Of a stretch of 64,000 nt of DNA, positions 20,239 to 31,499 are shown piece by piece. The notes below the pieces were generated by a model. The model did not search any database. It had not been told where the DNA came from and saw only the letters and a list, made by a program, of their open reading frames with translations. The translations under genes were made by a program, and so were the position numbers. Location of the stretch: positions 1-64,000 of the forward strand of contig DASYHP010000099.1 of the NCBI GenBank assembly GCA_035998495.1. Direction: 5' to 3'. Position 1 is the first letter of the stretch. Every line of letters starts with the position of its first letter. Origin of the DNA: Mesorhizobium_B sp035998495 (GTDB lineage Bacteria; Pseudomonadota; Alphaproteobacteria; Rhizobiales; Rhizobiaceae).

Positions 20239-20247
20239 CGCGCCCGC

Positions 20248-21621
20248 ATGACTGTGACCGTACGTTTCGCCCCGTCTCCGACGGGCCGCATCCACATCGG
20301 CAATGCGCGGACCGCTCTCTTCAACTGGCTGTTCGCCCTGCAAAATCGCGGCCGCTTCATCCAGCGCTTCGACGACACGGACGCGGCGCGCTCCACGCAA
20401 GGGTTCGCCGACGGCATCCTCTACGACCTCCACTGGCTGGGCGTCTTCCCCGACGCCGTGGAATACCAGTCGCGGCGAATGGAGCGCTACGAGGCCGCCG
20501 CCGAGAGGCTGAAGGCGGCCAGGCTTCTCTACCCCTGCTACGAGACGGCCGAGGAGCTGGAGCTGCGGCGCAAGATCAAGCTCTCGCGCGGGCTGCCCCC
20601 CGTCTATGGCCGCGAGGCGCTGAAGCTGACGGGGGCCGAGCGCGAGGCCTTCGAGGCGGAAGGGCGCCGGCCGCATTGGCGCTTCCTCCTGCCCAATTTT
20701 TCCGGCGACCCGTTCGAGCCGCAGCGCGCCGAGGTGGCGTGGAGCGACATGGTGCGGGGCGAGCAGAGCGTGGACCTCGCCTCCGTGTCCGACCCGGTGC
20801 TGGTGCGCGGCGACGGCACCTTTCTCTACACATTGCCGTCGGTGGTGGACGACATCGAAATGGGCATCACCCATGTGATCCGCGGCGACGACCATGTGAC
20901 CAATGCCGGCGTGCAGATCGCGCTGTTCAAGGCGCTCGGCGCGAAACCGCCGCATTTCGCCCACCACAACCTCCTGGTCGCCGCGAGCGGCGAGGAGCTT
21001 TCCAAGCGCACCGGCTCGCTCTCGGTCGCCGCCCTGCGCGAGCAGGGCTTCGAGCCCATGGCCATCGCCTCGCTGGCCGTGCTGATCGGCACGGCGGAAA
21101 GCGTGTCCGCCGCGCCCACGCTCCAGGCGCTCGCGGAGCGGTTCGACCTCGGCGCCACGTCGAAGTCGGCGGCCAAGTTCGATCCGGCCGACCTCTTCGC
21201 GCTCAACCGCGCGCTCCTGCGCGAGACGCCGTTCGCGGAGGTGGAAGGGCGGCTGACGGCGCTCGGCGTCACGGGGCCGGACGCCGAGCCGTTCTGGCGG
21301 GCGGTGCGCGGCAACGTCACGACGCTCGACGAGGTGGCGGACTGGTGGCGCATCGTGAAAGCGGGCCCGGCCGAAGGCGAGGAACTGACGGGCGAGGACC
21401 GCATGTTCGCGCGCGACGCCTTCGAGCTCCTGCCGGACGAGCCGTTCGACCGCGACACCTGGAAGGCCTGGACGGAACAGGTCAGGCAGGCGACCGGTCG
21501 CAAGGGCAAGGCGCTGTTCCTGCCGCTCAGGGTCGCCCTGACAGGCCGCTCGTCCGGGCCGGAACTGGCCGATCTCCTGCCGCTTCTGGGCCGGGAAGGG
21601 GCCTTGGCCCGGCGGCCCTGA
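20248..21621 (+). CDS. gltX: Glutamate-tRNA ligase (shorter, GluRS2-like)
   Basis: The 457-residue class I synthetase has the HIGH-type motif (SPTGRIHIGNARTALFNW, residue 16 on) and a KMSKS-type loop (EELSKRTGSLSV). The fourth motif reads RFDDTD rather than the more usual EDTD. Many alphaproteobacteria carry two GltX copies, one charging tRNA-Gln for the GatCAB route. The sequence start looks to me like that second type, but this is inference. The last gene of the GFA-dgkA-MFS-gltX run. Confidence 0.92.
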   Translation: MTVTVRFAPSPTGRIHIGNARTALFNWLFALQNRGRFIQRFDDTDAARSTQGFADGILYDLHWLGVFPDAVEYQSRRMERYEAAAERLKAARLLYPCYETAEELELRRKIKLSRGLPPVYGREALKLTGAEREAFEAEGRRPHWRFLLPNFSGDPFEPQRAEVAWSDMVRGEQSVDLASVSDPVLVRGDGTFLYTLPSVVDDIEMGITHVIRGDDHVTNAGVQIALFKALGAKPPHFAHHNLLVAASGEELSKRTGSLSVAALREQGFEPMAIASLAVLIGTAESVSAAPTLQALAERFDLGATSKSAAKFDPADLFALNRALLRETPFAEVEGRLTALGVTGPDAEPFWRAVRGNVTTLDEVADWWRIVKAGPAEGEELTGEDRMFARDAFELLPDEPFDRDTWKAWTEQVRQATGRKGKALFLPLRVALTGRSSGPELADLLPLLGREGALARRP

Positions 21622-21635
21622 CGCTTCGCCGCCCG

Positions 21636-23975
<2,340 letters not shown>

Positions 23976-23988
23976 GCGCGTGGTCTCG

Positions 23989-24756
23989 TCAGAAGGCGCT
24001 GGGATAGAGCCCGCCGTCGATGCGGAGGTTCTGCCCCGTGATGTAGCCGGCATGGGCCGAGCAGAGGAAGGCACAGGCTTGGCCGAACTCGTCGGGTGTG
24101 CCCAGGCGCTTGGCCGGGATGTCGGCCGAGAGCCGCGCGCGCCGCTCTTCCTCGGTCTCACCGGTCGGGGCCGGGCCGCCGCGCAGGCGGTCGGTGTCGA
24201 GCTTGCCCGGAAGCAGGTTGTTGATCGTGACGTTGCGCGCGGCGACTTCCTTGGCGATTCCGTTCAGGAAGGAGGTCAGCCCCGCGCGCGCCGCCGAGGA
24301 CAGGTCGAGGCCCGCGATCGGCACATAAACGGAAAGCGAGGTGATATTGACGATGCGCCCGAACCCGCGCTCTGCCATGCCGTCGATCACCGATTTCACC
24401 AGCTCGAACGGCGTCACCATGTTCCCGATCACGCCCCGCAGAATAGCCTCGCGGTCGAGTTCGCGGAAATCGCGGCGCGGTGGGCCGCCATTGTTGTTCA
24501 CGAGGATGTCGGGGTTCGGCGCGGCGGCGAGCAAGGCCTCCTGAATGGCGGGCTGGGAAACATCGCCGGGCACTTCCGCGACGTTCACGCCCCAGCGCTC
24601 GCGGATGTCCTGTGCCGTGCGGGTGAGCACGTCCGCGTCGCGGCCGTTGAGCACGAGGTCGCAGCCGGCTTGGGCCAATGCCCGCGCGCAGCCCGCGCCC
24701 AGGCCGCGGCTCGAGGCGCAGACGATAGCCTTCCGTCCCTTGATGCCGAGATCCAT
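23989..24756 (-). CDS. SDR-like protein lacking the catalytic Tyr and Lys
   Basis: The 255-residue Rossmann protein aligns along its length with short-chain dehydrogenases (NNNGGPP, NITS, GQNLRIDGG). The glycine-rich motif is atypical (CASSRGLG, residues 13-20). Aligned with NISS...YxxxK, the catalytic Tyr is replaced by Ser153 and the Lys by Arg157 (LSSAARAG). This fits the BKR-like SDR subgroup known to lack the catalytic tetrad. GGAGGAG precedes the ATG. It lies just upstream of maeB and may be cotranscribed. Confidence 0.88.
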   Translation of the reverse strand: MDLGIKGRKAIVCASSRGLGAGCARALAQAGCDLVLNGRDADVLTRTAQDIRERWGVNVAEVPGDVSQPAIQEALLAAAPNPDILVNNNGGPPRRDFRELDREAILRGVIGNMVTPFELVKSVIDGMAERGFGRIVNITSLSVYVPIAGLDLSSAARAGLTSFLNGIAKEVAARNVTINNLLPGKLDTDRLRGGPAPTGETEEERRARLSADIPAKRLGTPDEFGQACAFLCSAHAGYITGQNLRIDGGLYPSAF

Positions 24757-24888
24757 GACTCCTCCCTTTCGCGTCACTTAGACCGGGCGGCGCGCCGTGG
24801 GCAACCTTTGCAGGAGCGGCGACTTGAGTGGTGTTTCACCGTCCAGCCGTGCCATAGCGGCCGCGCGTCCCTGAACCGGCTTCTTCCC

Positions 24889-26073
24889 ATGCGGCAAAGC
24901 CCGACCTCTGTTTCTGTCGGCGTGTCCGCGCCGCGCCTGTTCCAGACGCGCCTCGCCGTGCTCTTCGCGGCGCTTTCCGTCTCAGCGGGGGTCTTCCTGC
25001 CTTATTTCCCGCTCTGGCTCGAGACGGTCGGGCTGACGCCGGCCGAGATCGCGATGGTGCTCGGCGCGCCGATGTTCCTGCGTGTGCTGACGACGCCCGT
25101 TCTGTCGAGCTGGGCCGATCGCGCCAGCGACCGGGCGACGGTTCTGGCGCTCGTGATCCCTGTGTCGCTGCTCCTGTCGCTGGGCTTCTTCCTCCCGCCA
25201 ACTTACGCGCTGCTCCTCCTGCTCTCGCTCGGGCTGGCGGTGGTCTGGCCGGTGCAGACGACGCTCGCCGATTCGATCGCGTTGTCCGGCGTGCGACGGT
25301 TCGGGGCCGATTATTCGCGCATGCGGGTCTGGGGTTCGATCTCCTTCCTGCTCGCGAACTTCGCCGGGGGAATCGTTCTCGCCCGAAGCGGGGCCGGTTC
25401 GGTGCCGCTGATGTTCTCGGCGAGCCTGCTCGCTTGCTTTCTCGCTTCGTTCCTGGTGCCGCGCGTCGGTCCGCCCCAGGCGCAACGCACGCATGAGCCG
25501 GCCGTGCCCATCATGCGCCGGCGCCGGCTCATGCTGTTCCTGACCGCGACCGGGTTCTTCCATGCCAGCCACGGCTTTCTCTGGGCCTTCGCGTCGATCT
25601 ACTGGAAGAGCCTCGGCATCGACGACACGACCATCGGGGCGCTTTGGGCCTTCAGCGTGGTTGCGGAAACGGCGCTGTTCTTCGCCTTTCCCCGCTGGCT
25701 GGCGCATCTCGGCGCGGTCCGGATGGCAAGCATCGCCGGGGCGGCGAGCGTGATCCGCTGGTGCCTCTTCCCGATGATCTGGCCGCTCGGATGGAGCTTG
25801 GCCGGCTTCTTCGCCGTCCAGGCGCTTCATGCCCTGTCCACGGGGCTCCTCATCCTGGCGATCCAGAAGATGATCGCCGAAAGCGTGCCCGAGTCGCAGA
25901 CGGGCGCGGCGCAGGGCCTGCACTATTTCACGAGCGGCTTCGGAATGGCCGCGGCCACGGTGGCCTCGGGTCCGCTCTACGCGACCTTCGGGGCCAACGG
26001 GTTCCTGGCGATGGCCGGCGTCGCCGGTCTGGGCCTTGTCTTCGCCGTGCTCGCGGCGCGCTCAGCCCCATAG
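24889..26073 (+). CDS. MFS transporter (HppT / MFS_1-like)
   Basis: The 394-residue protein has about twelve membrane segments. The first helix pair ends FPLWLETVGLTPAEIAMVLG, typical of the 3-phenylpropionate permease (HppT) and nucleoside-like MFS branch. The loop after helix 2 reads SWADRASDRATVL. The second half starts RRRRLMLFLTATGFFHASHGF. Substrate is unknown. Its 3' end overlaps the convergent dipeptide epimerase gene by 12 bases. Confidence 0.82.
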   Translation: MRQSPTSVSVGVSAPRLFQTRLAVLFAALSVSAGVFLPYFPLWLETVGLTPAEIAMVLGAPMFLRVLTTPVLSSWADRASDRATVLALVIPVSLLLSLGFFLPPTYALLLLLSLGLAVVWPVQTTLADSIALSGVRRFGADYSRMRVWGSISFLLANFAGGIVLARSGAGSVPLMFSASLLACFLASFLVPRVGPPQAQRTHEPAVPIMRRRRLMLFLTATGFFHASHGFLWAFASIYWKSLGIDDTTIGALWAFSVVAETALFFAFPRWLAHLGAVRMASIAGAASVIRWCLFPMIWPLGWSLAGFFAVQALHALSTGLLILAIQKMIAESVPESQTGAAQGLHYFTSGFGMAAATVASGPLYATFGANGFLAMAGVAGLGLVFAVLAARSAP

Positions 26074-27045
26074 CTCCGGCGCGGGCGGATGAACGAGGCT
26101 GCCTTCGTAGCGTAGGCCGGGCTCGCGGTCGCGGGCGAGCAGCAGCGGCCCGTCGAGATCGACCCATTCCGCGCCCTGCGCGAGCAGCACGGCCGGCGCC
26201 ATGGCGAGCGAGGTGCCCACCATGCAGCCCACCATGATCCGCAGGCCGAGTTCTTCCGCCGCCCGCCTGAGCGATAGGCCGGCCGTGAGCCCCCCGGTCT
26301 TGTCGAGTTTGATGTTCACGGCGTCGTAGAGCCGCCGCAGGCGCGGCAGGTCGTCGGGGCCGTGGACGCTCTCGTCCGCGCAGACCGGAACGGGGTGGGG
26401 AATGTCGGCCAGCAGATCGTCTTTTCCCGCGGGCAAGGGCTGCTCCACCAGGGCGACGTTGCATGCGGCGGCCGCGGCAAGGTTCGCCTCCAGCATTGCC
26501 TCGCCCCAGCCCTCGTTGGCGTCCACGATCAACGCGGCGTTCGGCGCGGCTTCCCGCACGGCGCGCATCCGCTCGGGATCGCCTTGCGCGCCGAGCTTGA
26601 TCTTGAGGAATGGGCGGCCCGCGTGCCTGCGCGCCTCCGCCGCCATGAGTTCGGGCGCGCCGAGCGAGAGCGTATAGGCCGTGGTCACGGGGGCCGGGAC
26701 GGCGAGGCCCGCGAGCGCCCAGGCACACTCTCCCGCCCGTTTGGCCTCCAGATCCCAGAGCGCGCAGTCCACGGCGTTGCGCGCCGCCCCCTGCGGCATC
26801 AGCGCAAGCAGCTCCTGCCGGCCTGCGCCGCGCTCAAGTTCCGGCCGCACCGCCTCAATGGCGTCACGAACGCTCTCCATGGTCTCGCCATAGCGCTTGT
26901 AGGGCACGCATTCCCCCCGACCCGCAACGTCGCCACCTGAGATGGTGCAAGTCAGGACGGCCGCTTCGGTCTTCGAGCCGCGCGAGATGGTGAAGGCGCC
27001 GGCGATCGGAAAAGCTTCGGCTCGGACGGTCAGGCGGCGGGACAT
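26062..27045 (-). CDS. Dipeptide epimerase-like enolase superfamily enzyme
   Basis: The 327-residue enzyme has the muconate-lactonizing subgroup pattern of the enolase superfamily: KIK (FLKIKLG), metal ligands in VDANEGW, EQPL and CADESVHG, and the second lysine in NIKLDKTGG. The distal GCMVGTSL is typical of L-Ala-D/L-Glu epimerases and of N-succinyl/acyl amino acid racemases of the DgcA group. A role in murein peptide recycling is the best guess; the exact substrate is open. Confidence 0.87.
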   Translation of the reverse strand: MSRRLTVRAEAFPIAGAFTISRGSKTEAAVLTCTISGGDVAGRGECVPYKRYGETMESVRDAIEAVRPELERGAGRQELLALMPQGAARNAVDCALWDLEAKRAGECAWALAGLAVPAPVTTAYTLSLGAPELMAAEARRHAGRPFLKIKLGAQGDPERMRAVREAAPNAALIVDANEGWGEAMLEANLAAAAACNVALVEQPLPAGKDDLLADIPHPVPVCADESVHGPDDLPRLRRLYDAVNIKLDKTGGLTAGLSLRRAAEELGLRIMVGCMVGTSLAMAPAVLLAQGAEWVDLDGPLLLARDREPGLRYEGSLVHPPAPELWG

Positions 27046-27143
27046 GGATCGGCTCGTGCGGTGATAGGCCGGCGGCGGTCAAGCTGTTCGTGACAGGCTG
27101 CCGGCGGCGGTCTAAAAGGATTGTTCGAGTTCCCCTGAGTTCC

Positions 27144-28337
27144 ATGTCCACCATCGCCGCCGACGACGCAAGCTTCCCCAGCGAGCACTTGAGCCCCGCT
27201 GCGGATGCGACACCGCGCATCCTCGTTCAAGACGAGGACGGTTTTGCGCGCGCGGCGCTTTCCGGCGTCTGGACGACACGCACGGTCGGCGTCGTGGACG
27301 CCGAGATGCGGGCGCTGGGGGAGAGCGCCGACCGGCCTCTGCTGCTCGATCTGTCCGGCGTGGCCAAGATGGACACGGCCGGGGCCTGGGTGGTGGAGCG
27401 GCTGGCCGCCACGCTCGAAGGGCAGGGAGTGCAGGTCCGGACCGATGGCGGCAGCCAGGCCGTGATGACCCTGCTCGATGCGGTCGGCCACACCGCGCAC
27501 AACCGCGAAGCGATCGAAAAGCGCGAGCGCGGGAGCGTCGTCACGAACTTCCTGGAAGCCGTCGGGCGCGGCGTGTTCTCGATACGCGAAGATCTGGTGT
27601 CTTCCCTCAATGTGCTTGGCGCGACGGTGCGTGGGGCGCAGACCAAGGCCGGCCGGGGACACGCCGTCAACATCACCTCCATCTTCCACCACATGGACCG
27701 CATGGGCGTGGGCGCCATCCCCGTCGTCACGCTGATGTCGGCCATCGTGGGCGCGATCGTGGCCCAGCAGGGCGCCTTCCAGCTCCGCTGGTTCGGGGCC
27801 GAGATCTTCGTGGTGGACCTCGTCGGCATCCTGGTCCTGCGCGAGCTCGGCGTGTTGATGACGGCCATCATGATCGCCGGCCGCTCGGGCAGCGCGATCA
27901 CCGCCGAGATCGGCTCCATGAAGATGCGCGAGGAAGTGGACGCGCTGACGGTGATCGGGCTGAACCCGGTCGGCGTCCTGGTGTTTCCGCGTCTCGTGGC
28001 GCTGGTGCTGGCGGTTCCGCTGCTCACCGTCTTCGCGAACTTCGCGGCCTTGGGCGGCGCGATCCTCGTCACCTATCTCTATTCCGGCATCTCGCCGGAA
28101 ACCTTCATCGACCGGCTCCGATCCGCGATCGACCTGACAAGCATCTTCGCCGGGCTCATCAAGGCGCCGTTCATGGCACTCATCATCGGCATCGTCGCGG
28201 CCGTGGAGGGCATGAAGGTGGGCGGCAGCGCCGAGTCGCTCGGCGCGCGCGTGACGGCCTCAGTGGTTAAGGCGATCTTCGTGGTGGTGATCGTGGACGG
28301 CCTGTTCGCCATCTTCTATGCGGCGATCGACTTCTGA
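27144..28337 (+). CDS. mlaE: MlaE-type ABC permease with N-terminal STAS domain
   Basis: The 397-residue protein fuses an MlaB-like STAS domain (about residues 25-115, DLSGVAKMDTAGAWVVERL) to an MlaE permease (about 150-397). The permease contains the family blocks GAIVAQQGAFQLRWFGAE, GRSGSAITAEIGSMK and a final hydrophobic helix. It is the inner-membrane core of an MCE lipid transporter. The next gene starts on its stop codon (TGATG). The ATG has only a weak ribosome site. Confidence 0.92.
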   Translation: MSTIAADDASFPSEHLSPAADATPRILVQDEDGFARAALSGVWTTRTVGVVDAEMRALGESADRPLLLDLSGVAKMDTAGAWVVERLAATLEGQGVQVRTDGGSQAVMTLLDAVGHTAHNREAIEKRERGSVVTNFLEAVGRGVFSIREDLVSSLNVLGATVRGAQTKAGRGHAVNITSIFHHMDRMGVGAIPVVTLMSAIVGAIVAQQGAFQLRWFGAEIFVVDLVGILVLRELGVLMTAIMIAGRSGSAITAEIGSMKMREEVDALTVIGLNPVGVLVFPRLVALVLAVPLLTVFANFAALGGAILVTYLYSGISPETFIDRLRSAIDLTSIFAGLIKAPFMALIIGIVAAVEGMKVGGSAESLGARVTASVVKAIFVVVIVDGLFAIFYAAIDF

Positions 28338-29170
28338 TGGCGGCCTCGGACACCATCACGCGCCACGCGCCGCCCGTGTTTGCGGGCGATCCGCACGAGG
28401 TCGTCATCGAGGTGCGCGACGTGACCGTCGCCTTCGGCGACAGGATCGTGCTCGAAAACCTGTCCATGGACATCCGCCGCGGCGAAATCCTGGGTTTCGT
28501 GGGGGCGTCGGGCACCGGCAAGTCCGTGCTTCTGCGCACGATCCTGGGCCTCAACAAGCGGCGGTCGGGCACGGTCCGCATCTTCGGCGTGGATGTGGAC
28601 GGGGCGGCCGAAGAGGAGAAGATGCGGGTCGATATGCGGCTCGGCGTCCTGTTCCAGCACGGGGCGCTGTTCTCCGCGCTCACCGTGATGGAGAACGTGC
28701 AGGTGCCGATGCGAGAATATCTGGACCTGCCCAAGGCGCTGATGGACGAACTCGCCATCCTCAAGATCGAGCTTGTCGGATTGCCGCGCGACGCGGCGAC
28801 GAAGTTCCCTTCGGAACTCTCCGGCGGCATGATCAAGCGCGCCGCGCTCGCCCGCGCGCTGGCGCTCGACCCGGACATCGTGTTCCTGGACGAGCCGACC
28901 TCGGGCCTCGACCCCATCGGCGCGGCCGACTTCGACGAGCTCGTCGCCAAGCTGCGCGACACCATGGGGCTGACCGTCTACATGGTGACCCACGACCTCG
29001 ACAGCCTGTTCTCCGTCTGCGACCGGGTGGCCGTTCTCGGTCGCAAGACCGTCATGATCGAAGGCACGATCGAAGACATGCTCGCGAGCGATGAGCCGTG
29101 GGTGAGATCCTATTTCCGGGGCAAGCGCGCGCGGTTGATCGACACCTCAGCACACCACGTCGAGGGCTGA
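28337..29170 (+). CDS. mlaF: MlaF-type ABC transporter ATPase
   Basis: The 277-residue ATPase has Walker A (GASGTGKSVLL), signature (LSGGMIKRAALARAL) and Walker B (IVFLDEPTSGLDP). The signature followed by MIKR rather than QxQR is characteristic of the MlaF group. It powers lipid movement between inner and outer membranes by the MlaE/MlaD complex. It overlaps mlaE by one base and precedes the MCE gene by three bases. Confidence 0.95.
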   Translation: MAASDTITRHAPPVFAGDPHEVVIEVRDVTVAFGDRIVLENLSMDIRRGEILGFVGASGTGKSVLLRTILGLNKRRSGTVRIFGVDVDGAAEEEKMRVDMRLGVLFQHGALFSALTVMENVQVPMREYLDLPKALMDELAILKIELVGLPRDAATKFPSELSGGMIKRAALARALALDPDIVFLDEPTSGLDPIGAADFDELVAKLRDTMGLTVYMVTHDLDSLFSVCDRVAVLGRKTVMIEGTIEDMLASDEPWVRSYFRGKRARLIDTSAHHVEG

Positions 29171-29173
29171 CGA

Positions 29174-31399
29174 ATGGAAACTAAGGCCAACTATCTCGTG
29201 GTCGGCATCTTCACGCTTTTCGCCGTGCTGGCCGCCTTCGGCTTCGTGTACTGGACAGCCGCGATCGGCGACCAGGGGGACATCGCGACGCTCAGGGTCC
29301 GCATCCCAGGCTCCGCCTCGGGACTGGCGCGCGGCAGTCAGGTGCTGTTCAACGGCGTGCCCGTGGGCACGGTGCGGCGCGTCTATATCGACGTGCAGAA
29401 CCCGGCCGCGGCCATCGCCGACACGGAGGTGGATCGGCTGACGCCCGTCACCGAGTCCACGCAGGCCGATATCGGCATCGCCGGCCTGACCGGCCAGGCC
29501 AATATCGAACTCAAAGGGAGCAGTCTGCAGGAGAAGAACCTGCTCGACGCCGCGGAGGCCGAAGGCACGGTGGCCGAGATCACCGCGCGGCCGTCCGCGG
29601 TGACCAACCTGCTTCAAACCGCGCAGGACATCTTCGAGCGCACCGACCGGACGCTGGTGCGGATCGAAGGTTTCGTCTCCGAGGTGCAGGGACCGCTCGC
29701 TCAGACCGTGCGCAACACGGAACAGTTCTCCGCCGCCCTGGCCGAGAACGCCGACGGCATCGACGGTTTCCTGCAAAGCGTTTCTTCGCTTTCCGACGAG
29801 CTGGCGGGCGCGTCCGCCAAGCTCGACGGCACGCTTGCCGCCGCCGAGGGGCTCCTGAACGCGGTGAACCGGGAGCAGGTCGGCCAGATCGTCGCCAATG
29901 TGGAAAGCTTCACCAACGACCTGCGCGAGAGTGGGCAGAACCTCGACCGCATCGCAGCCGAGGCGCAAAGCACGGTGCAGTCCTTCCGCGGCATCGCCGA
30001 GCAGGGCCAAGCATCTCTCGCGCGCGTCGATCAGCTCATCGCGGGCGTGGACCCCGAGGCCATCCGCAACACGGTGGCCAATGTGGAGCAGGCCACCAGC
30101 ACGGCCAACAGCGCCATCACCGTGTTCCGTGACGCCGGCCAGACCGCGAACAATGTGCTGACCGAGGCCCAGAAGGTGGTGAACGCGGTCGCCGGCCGCA
30201 CCGAGGACGTGAACCAGATCATCACCGACGCGCAGCAGCTCGCCGGGCGGCTCAACCAGACCTCCGTGCGGGTGGAGGGGGTGATCGGACGGGTGGACGA
30301 GCTTCTGAGTTCCGAGAGGACCGAAACGCTGGTCGCCGACGCCTCGGCCACCTTGCGCTCGTTCCGCGACACGGCCGAGTCGGTGAGCCGCATCGTGACC
30401 TCGCCGGAGGTGCAGGGCCTAGTCGGGCGCGCCAGCGAGACGCTTGCGACCTTCCAGAACACGGCTCGGACGATCAACCAGGTGGTCTCGTCGCCCGAGG
30501 CGCAGAGCCTTGTGACGGACGCCAGCGCGGCGCTCCAGTCGGTCCGCAACTCGGCGCAGCGGGTGGAGGAAATCGTTTCGGCGCCCGAGGTGCAGGGGCT
30601 GGTGAGCTCGGCCGAAGAGACGCTGGCGAGCTTCCGCGCCGCCGCGCGCACGGTCAACGACTTCGTGGCCTCGCCCGAAACGGAGGGCCTGATCCAAACC
30701 GCGAACGCCGCGCTGCTTTCGATCCGCGACGGGGCGCAGTCGGTCAACCGAATTGTGTCGACCACCGACTTCCAGGGCCTGACCCGGACCGCGAGCGAGG
30801 CGTTGACCGCGTTCCGCGACACGGCGCGCACGGTCAACGAGACCGTGGCTTCGCCCGAAGCGCAGGGCCTCGTCACCACGGCCAGCGCGGCGCTCAACTC
30901 GTTCCGCGACAGCGCCGAATCGATCAACCGGCTCGTCACCTCGGAGGAGACGCAGGGCCTGGTGAACACGGCGAGCGCCGCCCTCAATTCGTTCCGCACC
31001 TCGGCGGAGTCGATCGAGAAGATCGCCACCTCGCCGGAGGTCCAGTCGGTCTTGACAACGGCCGGCGAGACGCTGAACTCGTTCCGGCAGACGGCGGAAA
31101 CCGTCAACGCCCTGTTCGCCTCGCCCGAAGCGCAGGGCATCCTCACGGAGGCCAGCCAGACGATCGCCGCCTTCCGCGGCGTGGCCGACACGCTGAACGC
31201 CCGCATCGGACCGATCGCCGACAACCTCACGCAGTTCTCCGAGCGGGGGCTGGAAGGCGTGACGGAGTTCGTGCGCAGCGCGCAGCGTTCCGTCACCCGC
31301 ATCGAGCAGGCCGTCACCGACTTCGAGCGCAACCCCCAACGGGTGCTTTCGGGCGGCGAAGGAGAGGTGCGCAAACACAACGGTCGCAACCGCAGATGA
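29174..31399 (+). CDS. mlaD: MCE (MlaD-type) protein with ten 30-residue repeats
   Basis: The 741-residue protein has one N-terminal membrane helix (about residues 8-28) and one MCE domain (about 37-116, with GSASGLARGSQVLFNGVPVG). A very long, almost proline-free helical tail follows. Residues 380-679 (bases 30311-31210) are ten consecutive 30-residue units of the form SPE-x-QGLV-x2-AS-x-AL-x-SFR-x2-A-x-(S/T)-(V/I)-N. E. coli MlaD is about 180 residues, so this tail is exceptional. By analogy with other long MCE proteins it may form a periplasm-spanning tube or needle. Confidence 0.9.
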   Translation: METKANYLVVGIFTLFAVLAAFGFVYWTAAIGDQGDIATLRVRIPGSASGLARGSQVLFNGVPVGTVRRVYIDVQNPAAAIADTEVDRLTPVTESTQADIGIAGLTGQANIELKGSSLQEKNLLDAAEAEGTVAEITARPSAVTNLLQTAQDIFERTDRTLVRIEGFVSEVQGPLAQTVRNTEQFSAALAENADGIDGFLQSVSSLSDELAGASAKLDGTLAAAEGLLNAVNREQVGQIVANVESFTNDLRESGQNLDRIAAEAQSTVQSFRGIAEQGQASLARVDQLIAGVDPEAIRNTVANVEQATSTANSAITVFRDAGQTANNVLTEAQKVVNAVAGRTEDVNQIITDAQQLAGRLNQTSVRVEGVIGRVDELLSSERTETLVADASATLRSFRDTAESVSRIVTSPEVQGLVGRASETLATFQNTARTINQVVSSPEAQSLVTDASAALQSVRNSAQRVEEIVSAPEVQGLVSSAEETLASFRAAARTVNDFVASPETEGLIQTANAALLSIRDGAQSVNRIVSTTDFQGLTRTASEALTAFRDTARTVNETVASPEAQGLVTTASAALNSFRDSAESINRLVTSEETQGLVNTASAALNSFRTSAESIEKIATSPEVQSVLTTAGETLNSFRQTAETVNALFASPEAQGILTEASQTIAAFRGVADTLNARIGPIADNLTQFSERGLEGVTEFVRSAQRSVTRIEQAVTDFERNPQRVLSGGEGEVRKHNGRNRR
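30311..31210 (+). repeat. Ten tandem 90-bp units encoding 30-residue repeats
   Basis: Ten in-frame units of exactly 90 bases each lie end to end inside the MCE gene. They are diverged at the DNA level, so the array is old and selected at protein level. Recurrent features are an SPE-Q-GL opening, a central Ala/Ser/Thr-Leu, SFR and a closing hydrophobic pair. The 30-residue period (30/8 = 3.75 residues per turn) fits a right-handed coiled coil better than a heptad coil. Confidence 0.9.
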
Positions 31400-31409
31400 G
31401 GGCTGGCCT

Positions 31410-31435
31410 CTCCGCGCCGTTGACAAGGCGCGGAG
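31410..31435 (+). terminator. Hairpin between MCE gene and auxiliary lipoprotein gene
   Basis: CTCCGCGCC (31410-31418) and GGCGCGGAG (31427-31435) form a perfect 9-bp stem with an 8-base loop. No T tract follows. It may partly terminate or stabilise the upstream mlaEFD transcript, lowering expression of the lipoprotein gene. Confidence 0.4.
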
Positions 31436-31499
31436 CCGCCGCCAAGGGAGTTTCGGGGACCGGAAACGAGGCCGACGGCGCTTCAGCCTTCGGCAGGAG

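Noticed and set aside
27068..27112. 13-base direct repeat GCCGGCGGCGGTC at 27068 and 27100 before mlaE
   Set aside because: Short, GC-rich and made of common triplets; no convincing promoter or operator logic.
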